64,000 nt of DNA from Vibrio aquaticus (lineage in GTDB: Bacteria > Pseudomonadota > Gammaproteobacteria > Enterobacterales > Vibrionaceae), in the NCBI RefSeq assembly GCF_003970385.1, contig NZ_RXZH01000007.1:150-64149 (forward strand), given 5' to 3'. The position numbers were made by a program, and so were the translations under genes. Of this stretch, positions 20,949 through 32,207 are shown one piece after another. Within the stretch, counting starts at the first letter, position 1. Each line of letters begins with the position of its first letter. Below the pieces are notes generated by a model. The model made no database searches, had not been told where the DNA came from, and was given only the letters and a program-made list of their open reading frames with translations.

Positions 20949-21842
20949 GTGAAGCGATTCGACGCACAAACATGGAATACGCTCAGTGCGTCTCTTAAGG
21001 AACTTAAGGTTCAACAAAGGGTCAGTTACATCGTAATGATGGCTTTGCTCGTGATTGCTGCTTGGGTTATGGGCCGCATGATTTGGCAGCCTTGGAGTGC
21101 ACCTGCGGTGAATCAGTGGCAACCGAATACTATCGTTCAGCGCGGTAGTGATACGTCATCAGATATCGATATTTCAGAGCTGCAAAATAGTCATTTGTTT
21201 GGTCAGTTTCAGCAATCCAATCCAGTCGTTGAACAACCTAAAGTGCAAGATGCCCCTAAGAGTCGCCTCAATGTGGTGCTCGTCGGGTTGGTAACGAGTT
21301 CTGATCCAAGTAAAAGCCTGGCGGTTATTGCTAATCGAGGACGCCAAGCGACCTATGGCATCAATGAAGTGATTGAAGGGACCCGAGCCAAGTTAATCCA
21401 AGTGCAAGCTGATCGTGTCATTATAGACAATGCCGGGCGCGATGAAACTGTGATGCTAGAAGGCTTGAAATACAGCAAACCTCGCTCAGAGCCCCAACCT
21501 AGTCAGCGTTCTTCTACGACAAGTCAGGTTTCGAAAGATACCTTAGAGAAAATTCGCCAAGAGATTCGCCAAGATAGGCAGCAAATATTCCAATACGTCC
21601 GTATGTCACAAGTTAAGAAAGACGGTGATGTTCTGGGCTATCGCTTAGTGCCAGGTAAAGATGCCGCGCTGTTTGATGCTGTAGGGTTGAAGAGAGGTGA
21701 TGTTGCAGTGTCTATAAACGGACTGGATTTAAAAGATACCTCTGTAATGAGCGAAATCTTCCAAAGCTTATCTCAGATGACAGAGTTGAATCTGACGGTT
21801 GAAAGAAACGGTCAAATGCATGAGATATACATTGAATTATAA
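20949..21842 (+). CDS. epsC: Type II secretion protein C
   Basis: 297 residues; first gene of the eps operon. Short cytoplasmic N-terminus, one TM helix (~30-50), a periplasmic homology region (~85-165, beginning SDIDISELQNSHLFGQF) and a C-terminal PDZ domain (~215-295, ending in LNLTVERNG). It couples the inner-membrane platform to the secretin and helps choose substrates. GTG start. In the upstream gap 20673-20948 I could not identify a specific promoter. Confidence 0.96.
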   Translation: MKRFDAQTWNTLSASLKELKVQQRVSYIVMMALLVIAAWVMGRMIWQPWSAPAVNQWQPNTIVQRGSDTSSDIDISELQNSHLFGQFQQSNPVVEQPKVQDAPKSRLNVVLVGLVTSSDPSKSLAVIANRGRQATYGINEVIEGTRAKLIQVQADRVIIDNAGRDETVMLEGLKYSKPRSEPQPSQRSSTTSQVSKDTLEKIRQEIRQDRQQIFQYVRMSQVKKDGDVLGYRLVPGKDAALFDAVGLKRGDVAVSINGLDLKDTSVMSEIFQSLSQMTELNLTVERNGQMHEIYIEL

Positions 21843-21880
21843 GGGTGTCGCTGATGCGGCAGCCATTTGAGGAGTAAAGA

Positions 21881-23908
21881 GTGAACCATTGGCTTAAGAA
21901 AAGCGTGTGGCTTTTAGCAGGAAGCTTATTAACATCTCCTGCAATCGTGGCAGCAAATGATTTTAGTGCGAGCTTCAAAGGAACTGACATTCAAGAGTTC
22001 ATCAACATTGTTGGCCGCAATCTAGAAAAAACCATCATCGTCGACCCGTCTGTTCGAGGCAAAGTGGATGTACGCAGCTATGACATGCTGACGGAAGAGC
22101 AATACTACAGCTTTTTCCTTAACGTGTTAGAAGTGTATGGTTTTGCTGTCGTTGAAATGGATAACGGCATTTTAAAGGTGATTAAAGCGAAAGACGCGAA
22201 GACCTCTGCGGTGCCCGTTGTTGGGGATGGCTCCATCCAAGGTGATGAAGTGGTCACTCGTGTTGTCGCCGTCCGTAATGTCTCTGTTCGTGAACTCTCT
22301 CCTTTATTACGTCAGCTGAACGATAACGCCGGTGCGGGTAACGTTGTGCATTACGACCCTGCCAATATCATTCTTATTACCGGTCGAGCAGCGGTAGTGA
22401 ACCGTTTGGCTGATATTATCAAGCGCGTCGATCAAGCGGGTGACAAAGACATTGAAGTGGTTGAGCTCGATAACGCTTCTGCCGCTGAAATGGTCCGCAT
22501 TGTTGAAGCACTAAACAAAACGACCGATAACAAGAATACGCCAGCTTTCTTGCAGCCTAAGCTAGTGGCCGATGATCGTACCAACTCCATCTTGATCTCG
22601 GGCGATCCTCAAGTTCGTCAACGTCTACGTCGATTGATCCAACAACTTGATATTGAAATGGCTTCAAAAGGTAATAACCGTGTGGTTTACCTTAAGTATG
22701 CAAAAGCAGAAGAGCTGGTCGATGTACTTAAAGGCGTTTCCGACAACCTACAAGCAGAAAAGACCTCTGGCAGTAAGCAAGGCGCAAGTGCAAAGCGTGG
22801 AGACGTAATGATTGCCGCGCACCCTGGCACCAATGCGCTGGTTCTGACTGCGCCGCCAGATATCATGAATGCGTTACAAGATGTCATTGCTCAGCTGGAT
22901 ATTCGCCGTGCTCAGGTTCTGATTGAAGCGCTGATTGTCGAAATGGCCGAAGGTGATGGCATCAATCTAGGTGTCCAGTGGGGCTCTCTAGAAAATGGTG
23001 CCATGATTCAATATGGCAACACGGGTGCGCCGATTGGTCAGGTTATGGTTGGCTTAGAAGAAGCAAAAGACACCACGACTACAACGGCTGTTTATGACAG
23101 TGATGGTAATTTCCAACGCAATGAAACCACCACGGAAGAAGGTGATTATTCTACCTTGGCGGCAGCATTAGGTGGCCTAAATGGTGCAGCGCTTAGTATT
23201 GCGATGGGTGATTGGACAGCGCTGATTAGTGCTGTGTCGACAGACTCAAACTCTAACATCCTATCCTCGCCGAGTATTACTGTCATGGATAATGGCGAAG
23301 CGTCGTTTATTGTTGGTGAAGAAGTACCTGTTTTGACCGGCTCAACATCGGGCTCAAACAACGATAATCCATTCCAAACCGTTGATCGTAAAGAAGTGGG
23401 CATCAAGCTAAAAGTCGTGCCACAAATCAATGAAGGTAACTCGGTTCAGCTGAACATTGAGCAAGAAGTTTCTAACGTACTGGGCGCAAATGGCGCGGTT
23501 GATGTGCGTTTTGCTAAGCGTCAGCTGAATACCTCGGTGATGGTTGAAGATGGTCAAATGATTGTCCTGGGCGGTTTGATTGATGAGCGAGCGCTAGAAA
23601 GTGAGTCAAAGGTACCGCTGTTGGGCGATATCCCTTACTTAGGCCATCTGTTCAAATCGACCAGTACTCAAGTTGAAAAGAAAAACCTGATGGTCTTCAT
23701 CAAGCCAACCATCATTCGTGATGGCATGACGGCGGATGGTATCACTCAGCGTAAATATAACTTCATTCGTGCAGAGCAGTTGTATAAAGCCGACCAAGGC
23801 TTAAAGCTGATGGACGATGCGCATATTCCGGTGCTGCCGAAATTTGGTGATGAGATCCGCCATCCTGTTGAGATTCAAGCTTTCCTTGACCAGATGGATG
23901 TTCAGTAA
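21881..23908 (+). CDS. epsD: Type II secretion secretin
   Basis: 675 residues. Signal peptide ~1-25 (ending IVAAN), then N0-N3 ring domains (~30-350) and the secretin channel (~400-640) with the conserved VPVLTGS gate segment and [12 protein letters not shown]. It forms the pentadecameric outer-membrane pore. The stop codon overlaps the epsE start (TAATG). Confidence 0.98.
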   Translation: MNHWLKKSVWLLAGSLLTSPAIVAANDFSASFKGTDIQEFINIVGRNLEKTIIVDPSVRGKVDVRSYDMLTEEQYYSFFLNVLEVYGFAVVEMDNGILKVIKAKDAKTSAVPVVGDGSIQGDEVVTRVVAVRNVSVRELSPLLRQLNDNAGAGNVVHYDPANIILITGRAAVVNRLADIIKRVDQAGDKDIEVVELDNASAAEMVRIVEALNKTTDNKNTPAFLQPKLVADDRTNSILISGDPQVRQRLRRLIQQLDIEMASKGNNRVVYLKYAKAEELVDVLKGVSDNLQAEKTSGSKQGASAKRGDVMIAAHPGTNALVLTAPPDIMNALQDVIAQLDIRRAQVLIEALIVEMAEGDGINLGVQWGSLENGAMIQYGNTGAPIGQVMVGLEEAKDTTTTTAVYDSDGNFQRNETTTEEGDYSTLAAALGGLNGAALSIAMGDWTALISAVSTDSNSNILSSPSITVMDNGEASFIVGEEVPVLTGSTSGSNNDNPFQTVDRKEVGIKLKVVPQINEGNSVQLNIEQEVSNVLGANGAVDVRFAKRQLNTSVMVEDGQMIVLGGLIDERALESESKVPLLGDIPYLGHLFKSTSTQVEKKNLMVFIKPTIIRDGMTADGITQRKYNFIRAEQLYKADQGLKLMDDAHIPVLPKFGDEIRHPVEIQAFLDQMDVQ

Positions 23909-25398
23909 TGGATTTAGAAAACCCATCTTACTTTAAGCGCTTACCGTTTAGTTTTGCGAATCGCTTCAAGTTGGTGCTAGAGCCGAGTGAACAAGGGCTC
24001 ATGTTGTACTTCATAGAGCCTCTCGCGATTGATGCCCTGCGTGAAGTGAAACGTGTTTGCCCTCAGCCTTTTGCTTTACAGGCTCTATCTAAAGAGGTGT
24101 TTGATAGCAAGCTTACTGAAGCGTACCAACGTGGCTCTTCAGAGGCTCGTCAGCTGATGGAAGATATTGGTGCCGATAACGATGACTTCTTCTCCTTGGC
24201 AGAAGACTTACCTCAAGACGAAGACTTATTGGAGTCTGAAGACGATGCGCCGATCATCAAGCTGATAAACGCCATGCTCGGTGAAGCGATCAAAGAAGGT
24301 GCGTCCGACATTCACATTGAGACGTTTGAAAAGAGTTTATTGATTCGTTTTCGCGTTGATGGTGTCCTGCGTGATGTTCTTTCCCCAAGCCGTAAGCTGG
24401 CCCCTTTGCTGGTATCGCGTGTGAAGGTAATGGCAAAGCTGGATATCGCAGAAAAACGCGTCCCTCAAGATGGACGAATTTCTCTGCGCATTGGTGGCAG
24501 AGCGGTGGATGTGCGTGTTTCTACTATGCCTTCTTCGCATGGAGAACGCGTGGTGATGCGTCTATTGGATAAGAACGCCACCCGCCTTGATCTCCAGAGC
24601 TTAGGCATGACCGACGTGAATCATGAGGCATTTGGCCAAATGATTCAGCGTCCTCATGGCATTATATTAGTTACAGGCCCAACCGGTTCGGGTAAGTCGA
24701 CCACCCTGTATGCTGGCTTAAGTGAGATTAACAGCAACGAGCGCAATATCCTGACGGTTGAAGACCCAATTGAATTTGATATCGACGGCATTGGTCAAAC
24801 TCAGGTAAACCCGAAAGTCGATATGACGTTTGCGCGTGGCTTACGTGCCATTTTGCGTCAAGACCCTGATGTGGTGATGGTGGGTGAGATTCGAGATCTA
24901 GAGACGGCACAGATTGGTGTTCAGGCCTCGCTAACTGGTCACTTAGTCATGTCAACACTGCACACCAATACCGCGGTGGGTGCCATTACTCGCCTGCGTG
25001 ATATGGGCATTGAACCATTTCTGATTTCCTCTTCTTTATTGGGCGTTTTGGCTCAACGTTTAGTGCGCACTTTATGCCCAGATTGTAAGCAGCCTTATGA
25101 AGCAGAGAAAGAAACCAAGAAGTTATTCGGTTTAAAGAAGAAAGAAGATCTGACCTTATACCGAGCGTGTGGCTGTGAATCTTGTAATTACAAAGGTTAT
25201 CGAGGTCGTACCGGTATTCATGAACTACTGGTTGTTGATGAAGAAGTTCAAGAGCTGATTCATAGCGAAGCGGGAGAACAAGCGATTGAGAAATGCATTC
25301 GTGAGCGCACGCCAAGCATTCGCCAAGATGGTTTAAATAAGGTTCGCCAAGGTATTACCTCGCTTGAAGAAGTCATGCGTGTGACCAAGGAAAGCTAA
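23908..25398 (+). CDS. epsE: Type II secretion ATPase
   Basis: 496 residues. N-terminal domains binding EpsL, then the RecA-like core with Walker [11 protein letters not shown], an Asp-box, Walker B VMVGEIRD and a His box. It ends with the zinc-binding four-cysteine loop (CPDC ... CESC) near residues 390-430. A cytoplasmic hexamer that powers pseudopilus assembly. Start and stop overlap both neighbours by one to four bases. Confidence 0.98.
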   Translation: MDLENPSYFKRLPFSFANRFKLVLEPSEQGLMLYFIEPLAIDALREVKRVCPQPFALQALSKEVFDSKLTEAYQRGSSEARQLMEDIGADNDDFFSLAEDLPQDEDLLESEDDAPIIKLINAMLGEAIKEGASDIHIETFEKSLLIRFRVDGVLRDVLSPSRKLAPLLVSRVKVMAKLDIAEKRVPQDGRISLRIGGRAVDVRVSTMPSSHGERVVMRLLDKNATRLDLQSLGMTDVNHEAFGQMIQRPHGIILVTGPTGSGKSTTLYAGLSEINSNERNILTVEDPIEFDIDGIGQTQVNPKVDMTFARGLRAILRQDPDVVMVGEIRDLETAQIGVQASLTGHLVMSTLHTNTAVGAITRLRDMGIEPFLISSSLLGVLAQRLVRTLCPDCKQPYEAEKETKKLFGLKKKEDLTLYRACGCESCNYKGYRGRTGIHELLVVDEEVQELIHSEAGEQAIEKCIRERTPSIRQDGLNKVRQGITSLEEVMRVTKES

Positions 25399-26621
25399 TG
25401 GCTGCATTTGAATACAAAGCGTTAGATGCTAAAGGTAAATCGAAGAAAGGCGTTATTGAAGGTGATAACGCTAGGCAGGTGCGCGCTCGTTTAAAAGAAC
25501 AAGGCTTGGTGCCGGTTGAAGTGACTGAAACGCGACAAAAAGCGAAAAAGCAGAGCAGTTCATCAGTATTCCAATTCAAACGTGGTTTAAGCACGCCAGA
25601 TTTGGCTTTGATTACTCGTCAATTGGCGACGTTAGTTCAATCCGGAATGCCGTTGGAAGAGTGTCTAAGAGCGGTATCTGAACAGTCAGAAAAACCACGT
25701 ATTCGCACTATGCTGCTGGCTGTGCGCTCGAAAGTGACAGAAGGCTACACCCTAGCGGACAGCTTAGCTGACTACCCTCACGTATTTGATGAGCTGTTTC
25801 GCTCTATGGTATCGGCGGGTGAAAAATCAGGGCATTTGGATTCTGTCTTAGAGCGTTTAGCGGATTACGCAGAAAATCGTCAGAAACTACGTTCTAAGCT
25901 TCAACAAGCGATGATCTACCCAGTCGTGCTGGTGGTTTTTGCTGTGGGTATTGTCGCCTTCTTATTGGCCGCCGTCGTACCGAAAATTATTGGTCAGTTT
26001 GTTCAGATGGGGCAAGAGCTGCCTCAATCCACTCAGTTTCTTTTGGCATCAAGTGACTTCATCCAGAATTGGGGCTTGGTGTTATTGATCGCTCTATTCG
26101 TCAGTATTTATCTTGCTAAATGGCTGCTGAGTCGACCTGCTATCCGCCTCAGCTGGGATAGAAAAGTCATTTCATTTCCTCTTATTGGCAAGATTGCTCG
26201 AGGCTTAAATACCTCGCGCTTTGCTCGTACATTGTCGATTTGTACATCGAGCGCGATCCCCATTTTAGATGGAATGCGTGTTGCGGTGGATGTCATGTCG
26301 AACCATTACGTCAAGCAGCAGGTCTTAGTTGCAACGGACAATGTTCGTGAAGGGGCAAGCTTGCGTCGTGCTCTTGACCAAACCAAGCTGTTTCCACCGA
26401 TGATGCTGCACATGATCGCCAGTGGTGAACAGAGTGGTGAGTTGGAAAGTATGTTAACGCGCGCCGCGGATAACCAAGATGCGAACTTCGAATCGACCAT
26501 CAATATTGCTTTAGGCATTTTTACCCCAGCACTGATCGCCCTTATGGCGGGTTTGGTGCTGTTTATCGTGATGGCAACTCTGATGCCAATCTTAGAAATG
26601 AATAACTTAATGAGTTCATAA
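25398..26621 (+). CDS. epsF: Type II secretion inner-membrane protein F
   Basis: 407 residues. Two homologous GspF/PilC cytoplasmic helical domains (~70-195 and ~270-395), three TM helices, and the family motif PPMMLHMIASGEQSGELE. It forms the platform around the EpsE ATPase. Confidence 0.97.
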   Translation: MAAFEYKALDAKGKSKKGVIEGDNARQVRARLKEQGLVPVEVTETRQKAKKQSSSSVFQFKRGLSTPDLALITRQLATLVQSGMPLEECLRAVSEQSEKPRIRTMLLAVRSKVTEGYTLADSLADYPHVFDELFRSMVSAGEKSGHLDSVLERLADYAENRQKLRSKLQQAMIYPVVLVVFAVGIVAFLLAAVVPKIIGQFVQMGQELPQSTQFLLASSDFIQNWGLVLLIALFVSIYLAKWLLSRPAIRLSWDRKVISFPLIGKIARGLNTSRFARTLSICTSSAIPILDGMRVAVDVMSNHYVKQQVLVATDNVREGASLRRALDQTKLFPPMMLHMIASGEQSGELESMLTRAADNQDANFESTINIALGIFTPALIALMAGLVLFIVMATLMPILEMNNLMSS

Positions 26622-26658
26622 CCGTTTTAGCCGTGCTAAAGCGCTTTGGGAGAGAACA

Positions 26659-27102
26659 ATGAATAAAAAAATGAAGAAACAGTCAGGTTTTACCTTACTA
26701 GAAGTCATGGTTGTGGTCGTAATCTTGGGCATTCTTGCTAGTTTTGTGGTACCGAACTTACTTGGTAACAAAGAAAAAGCCGATCAACAAAAAGCGATCA
26801 CCGATATTGTTGCGTTAGAAAATGCCTTGGATATGTACAAGCTTGATAACAGTGTTTACCCATCAACAGACCAAGGCCTAGACGCACTAGTGACTAAGCC
26901 ATCAAGCCCAGAGCCACGTAATTATCGTGACGGTGGTTACATCAAGCGTCTTCCAACAGACCCATGGGGCAATGATTACCAATACCTAAGCCCTGGCGAT
27001 AAAGGCAATGTCGATATCTTTACTCTAGGCGCTGATGGCCAAGAAGGTGGCGAAGGTGTCGCCGCAGATATTGGTAACTGGAATATCCAAGATTTTCAGT
27101 AA
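26659..27102 (+). CDS. epsG: Major pseudopilin
   Basis: 147 residues. Short basic leader ending in Gly, then FTLLEVMVVVVILGILASFV with the required Glu5, followed by the globular domain with the calcium-site loop typical of GspG. Cleaved and methylated by the prepilin peptidase, whose gene is not in this window. Confidence 0.98.
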   Translation: MNKKMKKQSGFTLLEVMVVVVILGILASFVVPNLLGNKEKADQQKAITDIVALENALDMYKLDNSVYPSTDQGLDALVTKPSSPEPRNYRDGGYIKRLPTDPWGNDYQYLSPGDKGNVDIFTLGADGQEGGEGVAADIGNWNIQDFQ

Positions 27103-27121
27103 GCAGTCGGTTTACCCTCTA

Positions 27122-27709
27122 ATGAAGCACCGGTATTCGGGATTTACGTTACTTGAGATTTTACTGGTACTGGTGCTGATTTCTTTGGCATCGGTAGCGG
27201 TTATCTCAACCTTGCCCGTAAATGCTGAAGACAGTGCAAAAAAATACGCTCAATCCCTTTACCACCGAGTCCAACTTCTCAATGAAGAAGCGATTCTTAG
27301 CGGACGGGATTATGGCTTGTATATCGAAGAAAAAAAGTCGGCTTACAATGTCTATCAACTGGCTTCTAAGGGATGGCAGCGCCTTTCAGGTGAGGGCATT
27401 CCTGATAGAACAGAGCTCCCTGAAGGGTTAACGATTTCATTGACGTTAGGTGGAAACGTTTGGGCCGACAAAGAGCGGTTGTTCAAGCCTGGAAGCTTGT
27501 TTGATGAAGAGATGTTTGCCGAATACGAAGAGGAAAAACGCTTACCTCCACCTCAAGTCTTCATTGTATCGAGCGGTGAAGTGACGCCATTTACCGTGGC
27601 GATTCATCCTGAAAGTCGGGATGCTGGCAATGATGCATGGCGTATTATCGCGAAAGAGAATGGGCAGATTGTACTGCGAGCACCAGGAGAGAGCGATGAG
27701 GAAGAGTGA
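27122..27709 (+). CDS. epsH: Minor pseudopilin H
   Basis: 195 residues from the ATG at 27122; the 29 extra residues of the longer frame overlap epsG and precede the leader, so they are excluded. The prepilin motif GFTLLEILLVLVLISL begins at residue 6. A minor pseudopilin of the tip complex with I, J and K. Confidence 0.95.
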   Translation: MKHRYSGFTLLEILLVLVLISLASVAVISTLPVNAEDSAKKYAQSLYHRVQLLNEEAILSGRDYGLYIEEKKSAYNVYQLASKGWQRLSGEGIPDRTELPEGLTISLTLGGNVWADKERLFKPGSLFDEEMFAEYEEEKRLPPPQVFIVSSGEVTPFTVAIHPESRDAGNDAWRIIAKENGQIVLRAPGESDEEE

Positions 27710-28052
27710 TCGTGGCTTCACCTTGCTAGAAGTGTTGGTTGCATTGGCTATCTTTGCCACCGCTGCTATTGCGACTATTCGCTCGGTCAGTCAGCACATC
27801 AATACACTGAACTTTCTTGAAGAAAAAACCTTCGCGGCGATGGTCGCCGATAACCAGATGGCCAAAGTGATGCTATCAGGCAGTAAACCGAACAAAGCTA
27901 AAGGAAAAGAAACGCTTGCCGAGCGAGAGTGGTATTGGAGTGTGGAGCCTGTGCAGACCGCTGGAGATATGTTGCAAGCCTTTGATGTTAAAGTCGCAAC
28001 CACTGCCAAGGGCTCGCCCGTAGTGACGGTAAGAAGTTATGTCCCTAAGTAA
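27696..28052 (+). CDS. epsI: Minor pseudopilin I
   Basis: 118 residues from the ATG at 27696, chosen because MRKSDRGFTLLEVLVALAIF puts the leader at the N-terminus. The longer frame begins deep inside epsH. It overlaps epsH by 14 bp and epsJ by 14 bp, indicating coupled translation of the tip-complex proteins. Confidence 0.95.
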   Translation: MRKSDRGFTLLEVLVALAIFATAAIATIRSVSQHINTLNFLEEKTFAAMVADNQMAKVMLSGSKPNKAKGKETLAEREWYWSVEPVQTAGDMLQAFDVKVATTAKGSPVVTVRSYVPK

Positions 28053-28698
28053 GAGTCGTCCAATCAAGCGCAGCCAAGGCTTCACTTTGATTGAAGTGCT
28101 GGTGGCAATCGCGATTTTTGCCAGTTTAAGTGTCGGTGCTTATCAAGTGTTAAATCAAGTGCAGCGCAGCAATGAGATCTCGTTGGAGCGTAGTGAACGG
28201 CTGAAAGCTCTGCAGCGCACATTGGTGTTTATGGATAATGATTTTCGTCAGATGGCGCTACGCCAATCCAGAACCAATGGCGAGTCGCCCTCAGCGAAGC
28301 TTATTCAGTGGCAAGACTATTTGCTCGACTCTGATACGAAGGGAGTCATGTTTACGCGGTTAGGTTGGCATAACCCACAACAACAATTTCCAAGAGGTGA
28401 GGTCAGCAAAGTTGGCTATCGCATCAAAGATGATAGCTTGGAGCGAGTTTGGTGGCGTTATGTTGATACGCCAGCGGGGCAAGAAGGGATTGTTATGCCA
28501 CTGCTGACTGGCGTTGAGTCGTTTGATATGCGTTTTTATGATGGCTCTCAATGGTCGAACAATTGGCAGCAAGATTACCGATTACCCAAAGCGGTTTCCG
28601 TCGTCTTAATGTTAGAGGATTACGGTAAAATCGAGCGCATCTATTTAACCACCGGAGCAGGATTAGAACAGGCTCAGCAGGGTGAGACAGATGGCTAA
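28039..28698 (+). CDS. epsJ: Minor pseudopilin J
   Basis: 219 residues. Prepilin leader and [17 protein letters not shown] helix near residues 14-30, followed by a globular domain of normal GspJ length. Forms the tip complex with EpsI and EpsK. Confidence 0.95.
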   Translation: MSLSKSRPIKRSQGFTLIEVLVAIAIFASLSVGAYQVLNQVQRSNEISLERSERLKALQRTLVFMDNDFRQMALRQSRTNGESPSAKLIQWQDYLLDSDTKGVMFTRLGWHNPQQQFPRGEVSKVGYRIKDDSLERVWWRYVDTPAGQEGIVMPLLTGVESFDMRFYDGSQWSNNWQQDYRLPKAVSVVLMLEDYGKIERIYLTTGAGLEQAQQGETDG

Positions 28699-29701
28699 GA
28701 AGCAGCGTGGCGTTGCGCTTATTATTATCTTATTGCTACTGGCGGTCATGGTCAGTATTGCAGCGACAATGGCTGATCGGTTGTTCAGTCAGTTTAAGCG
28801 AGCGACGAACCAAATTAATTACCAGCAAGCTTACTGGTATACGCTCGGCGCTGAAGCGTTAGCTAAGGTTGGGATCGAGCAGAGTTTTAAAGATTCAGAG
28901 ACAATTAACTTATCTCAACCCTGGGCGCTAGAAGAGCAAACGTACCCTCTAGACTTTGGAACATTAACCGGACGACTGGTCGATAAGCAGGCATGCTTTA
29001 ACATCAACGCTCTAGCGGGAGTTGAAGCGGTAGCCGGGTCAAACCAAGAACCTTACTTGGTGGCCACTTTTCAACACCTACTTGAAGAGTTAGAGGTTGA
29101 AAACTATCAGGCAGAAACGATCGCTCACTCTTTGTGGGAATTTGTTGATAGCAATAATTCTGTAAATTCAGCGAGTGGTGTGGAGGATGGCTTTTATGAG
29201 TCAATGTCTCCGGCTTATATGACAGCAAACAGCCTGCTTGCTGATGCGTCAGAAATGAGGGCAATACAGCAAGTCTCGGGTGACGTGGTGAACAAAGTTC
29301 GCCCTTATATTTGCGCCTTGCCAGCTGCTGATTTGCGGTTGAACGTTAACACGATTGCCCCAGATCAAGCGGCTTTGCTTGTGGCACTGTTTCACCCAAC
29401 TCTTGGTTTAGATAAAGCGAAAAAAGTCTTGGAGAACCGCCCGTTCGATGGCTGGGCAAGTGTGGATGACTTTTTACAAGAACAACAATTTTCTGCCATT
29501 ACAGACGAGCAGAAAAAACAGGCTAAGGGTTATTTGTCGATAACCACAGCGTATTTTGAATTGGATGCTGAATTGTTGGTTGGCGATTCTCGAATGAGGG
29601 TACGCAGCTTACTATTCAGTGAGAACAAAGAAACTGCGACGGTGATTCGCCGTCGCTTCGGAGGTATCGGTGAACGAGTTTCTGATCGTTCGACTGAGTA
29701 A
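28691..29701 (+). CDS. epsK: Minor pseudopilin K
   Basis: 336 residues from the ATG at 28691, which has AGGG 8 bp upstream; an in-frame GTG three codons earlier is possible. The leader helix [15 protein letters not shown] lacks Glu5, as is typical of GspK, which caps the pseudopilus tip. The large alpha domain (~100-270) is present. It overlaps epsJ by 8 bp and epsL by 32 bp. Confidence 0.93.
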   Translation: MAKKQRGVALIIILLLLAVMVSIAATMADRLFSQFKRATNQINYQQAYWYTLGAEALAKVGIEQSFKDSETINLSQPWALEEQTYPLDFGTLTGRLVDKQACFNINALAGVEAVAGSNQEPYLVATFQHLLEELEVENYQAETIAHSLWEFVDSNNSVNSASGVEDGFYESMSPAYMTANSLLADASEMRAIQQVSGDVVNKVRPYICALPAADLRLNVNTIAPDQAALLVALFHPTLGLDKAKKVLENRPFDGWASVDDFLQEQQFSAITDEQKKQAKGYLSITTAYFELDAELLVGDSRMRVRSLLFSENKETATVIRRRFGGIGERVSDRSTE

Positions 29702-30884
29702 TCATACCGAGCAAACCGTCCAATGGATTGTTTGGTCGGAGTCGCAAAAGGAAGTGATTGCGAGCGGAGAATTGGCAAATCGCTCTGCTCTAGCTGAACT
29801 GAGTAGCTATGCGCAAGGTCGTCGCATCATTGTTTTGCTTTCTGCGCAAAGCCTAGTGCTTAAAGACGTCGAGATTCCAGCTGGGGCAAGCCGCCAGTTT
29901 GAGTCGATGCTGCCTTATGTACTGGAAGACGATTTGGCACAAGATGTTGAGCAATTGCATTTCACCGTATTTGAGCGGAGCAAAGAACACGCTCAAATAT
30001 GTGCGGTCGATACTGAGTTCCTAACGCAAGTGCTGAATGATTTCACTGACATGGGCAGCCAAGTGCATCAAGTGATACCCGATGTATTGGCCTTGCCAAC
30101 AGGTGATGGCATTTCTGCGGTTGAGCTTGATGGGCAGTGGTTGCTGAAGAAGTCTATGTTCAATGGAATGTCGATTGAATCAGGCTGGTTGGGGCTAATT
30201 GCGCAATCAGATTGGGTTAAGCAAGAAGAACACTTCTTACCACTGACCGCTTATTCAGCTTTACCGGCAGAGCTGTCATTGGCTGAAGAGCAGTCATGGA
30301 AAAATGGTGAACCTAAACTGGTGATGCAGTTACTGGCAGAGCAAGCCGTATCCAGCAAAATTAACCTGTTGTCAGGACAGTTTAAACCCAAGTCATCATT
30401 TAATCGTTACTGGAAGGTATGGCAGAAAGTCGCGATAGCCGCGATATTCTTAGTGGCGGTCATCGTGGTGGATAACGTACTTCAAATCCAACAATATGAG
30501 TCGCAAGCCACGGCTTACCGAGCTGAGAGCGAACGTATTTTCCGTCAGTCTCTACCGGGGAAAACTAAAATCCCGACGGTGAGCTATTTAAAACGAGAGA
30601 TGGAGCGAGAAGCGACTCGCTTGTCTGGTGGCGGTAACAGTCATGCACTCTTGAAGCTAGTGGTGCAGCTTCCACCGCTGCTGAAACAGGTGCCGAGCTT
30701 GAATCTCACCAGTTTCAAATATGACAGTGGTCGAAATGAGATTCGTCTGCAGGCTCAAAGTAATGACTTTCAAACCTTTGAAAAAGCAGAGCAACTACTG
30801 GCAACGAAGTTTGCTGTTGAGCAAGGACAAATCAACCGCAGTGGTGGCAGCGTCAATGGCTCATTTATCTTGAAGCCGTTGTAG
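29670..30884 (+). CDS. epsL: Type II secretion protein L
   Basis: 404 residues with a GTG start preceded by GGAGG. Cytoplasmic actin-like domain (~1-235) that binds EpsE, one TM helix (~252-270, [19 protein letters not shown]) and a periplasmic ferredoxin-like domain. Partner of EpsM. Confidence 0.95.
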   Translation: MNEFLIVRLSNHTEQTVQWIVWSESQKEVIASGELANRSALAELSSYAQGRRIIVLLSAQSLVLKDVEIPAGASRQFESMLPYVLEDDLAQDVEQLHFTVFERSKEHAQICAVDTEFLTQVLNDFTDMGSQVHQVIPDVLALPTGDGISAVELDGQWLLKKSMFNGMSIESGWLGLIAQSDWVKQEEHFLPLTAYSALPAELSLAEEQSWKNGEPKLVMQLLAEQAVSSKINLLSGQFKPKSSFNRYWKVWQKVAIAAIFLVAVIVVDNVLQIQQYESQATAYRAESERIFRQSLPGKTKIPTVSYLKREMEREATRLSGGGNSHALLKLVVQLPPLLKQVPSLNLTSFKYDSGRNEIRLQAQSNDFQTFEKAEQLLATKFAVEQGQINRSGGSVNGSFILKPL

Positions 30885-30893
30885 GGAATGAAT

Positions 30894-31385
30894 ATGGAAA
30901 AATTAATCACACCTTTACAAGCATGGTGGCAAAGTATCTCTCAGCGTGAGCAACGCCTTGTGGTTGTGGGTGCCATGCTGCTGATTGTCGGTATCCTGTA
31001 TTGGGGCATCATCGAGCCTGTGGCCACTCGTGCCGAGAATGCGCAAATGCGTATTCAGAGTGAAAAGCAGCTGCTTTCTTGGGTTAAAAATAAGGCCGAT
31101 GAGATCCAACAACTGAAAGGTCAGGGCGGTTCAAGTATTTCGAACTTACCGATCAATCAAGCGGTGTCATCGAGTGTTTCACGGTTTAAGGTCGAGTTGA
31201 TTCGAGTTCAGCCTCGTGGTGAAGAGTTTCAAGTATGGATAGCGCCGATGCCGTTCAATCAATTCATGAATTGGATCCGCTATCTACAAGAGACGTACGG
31301 TATCGGCGTTGTCTTTCTTGATATCGACAAAGGGGCTCAGGAAGGGCTGATTGACGTTAATCGACTGCAGTTTGGCCGAGGGTGA
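30894..31385 (+). CDS. epsM: Type II secretion protein M
   Basis: 163 residues. I prefer the ATG at 30894 to the one at 30888 because the AGGGA ribosome-binding site is 6 bp from the former and abuts the latter. One TM helix near residues 22-42 (VVVGAMLLIVGILYWGII), then a small periplasmic ferredoxin-like domain that pairs with EpsL. Confidence 0.92.
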   Translation: MEKLITPLQAWWQSISQREQRLVVVGAMLLIVGILYWGIIEPVATRAENAQMRIQSEKQLLSWVKNKADEIQQLKGQGGSSISNLPINQAVSSSVSRFKVELIRVQPRGEEFQVWIAPMPFNQFMNWIRYLQETYGIGVVFLDIDKGAQEGLIDVNRLQFGRG

Positions 31386-31389
31386 TCGT

Positions 31390-32154
31390 GTGAAAAAAGC
31401 CGTTTTATCAGCAGTTGTGTTAACGGGCGTTGTCTCCGCGAGCGCGTTAGTCCATCTGCCTGCTCAGTTTGTTGTTCAGTATGCCCCTTTACCGAGTCAG
31501 CTGAAGGTAGTTGGTGTTGAAGGCACAGTATGGCAGGGCTCTGCGTACCAAGTGGAATGGGCAGGACAAAAATTGGGTGAACTGAATTGGCAGCTTCATC
31601 CAAGCAAGTTGTTGACTGCCACGCTTGAAGCGAATGTCAGATTTGGTCGCGGCAGCGATATGGATGTTCAAGGTCGTGGGATCTTAGGTTATGGCCCAAG
31701 TGGAGCTTATGCCAAAAATCTTATTGCTTCCGTCCCGATTGAATCGGTGATGAAGGTGGTTCCGAGCTTACCCGTTCCACTTGAGTTGGATGGTCAGGTT
31801 GAACTGAGTTTACGCGACTACCAATATGCTGCGCCTTACTGTCAGTCTGCAGAAGGGAGTGTGGTGTGGAATACAGAGACTATTGGCTCGCCGTTAGCCA
31901 ACTTGACTGTTGGCCCTGTTGTGGCCCAGTTACAGTGCCAAGATAGCCAGATTGATATTACGGCTGACCAGCAAAGTAAGCAGGTAACGAGTGAAGCCAA
32001 GGTTAGCCTAAGCGCTGATGGTCGCTATAGTGCCACCGCATGGTTTAAACCGGAAGGCGATTTTCCTAGCGAGCTAAGCCAACAGTTAAAGTGGTTACCA
32101 AACCAAGCTGATCAAGAGGGCAAATATCCGTTTAGTTACAACGGCCGTTTGTGA
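31390..32154 (+). CDS. epsN: Type II secretion protein N
   Basis: 254 residues from the GTG at 31390, with GAGGGTGA just upstream. The longer frame would add 13 residues inside epsM. An N-terminal membrane anchor (~2-20), then a beta-rich periplasmic domain with the GspN motif VGVEGTVWQG. It is the last gene of the operon and is followed by a terminator. Confidence 0.93.
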   Translation: MKKAVLSAVVLTGVVSASALVHLPAQFVVQYAPLPSQLKVVGVEGTVWQGSAYQVEWAGQKLGELNWQLHPSKLLTATLEANVRFGRGSDMDVQGRGILGYGPSGAYAKNLIASVPIESVMKVVPSLPVPLELDGQVELSLRDYQYAAPYCQSAEGSVVWNTETIGSPLANLTVGPVVAQLQCQDSQIDITADQQSKQVTSEAKVSLSADGRYSATAWFKPEGDFPSELSQQLKWLPNQADQEGKYPFSYNGRL

Positions 32155-32177
32155 TTTTCGTATTTGGCTTTATCGAT

Positions 32178-32206
32178 TAAAAAGGGCAACGTTTGTTGCC
32201 CTTTTT
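32178..32206. terminator. Bidirectional terminator between epsN and envZ
   Basis: AAAGGGCAAC, loop GTTT, GTTGCCCTTT, with A and T runs on either side. It ends the eps operon and the convergent ompR-envZ unit; the hairpin abuts the envZ stop codon. Confidence 0.9.
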
Positions 32207-32207
32207 G

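Noticed and set aside
27035..27121. N-terminal extensions of epsH (and of epsI at 27621-27695)
   Set aside because: Prepilin leaders must be short and N-terminal; the extensions lie in the preceding genes.
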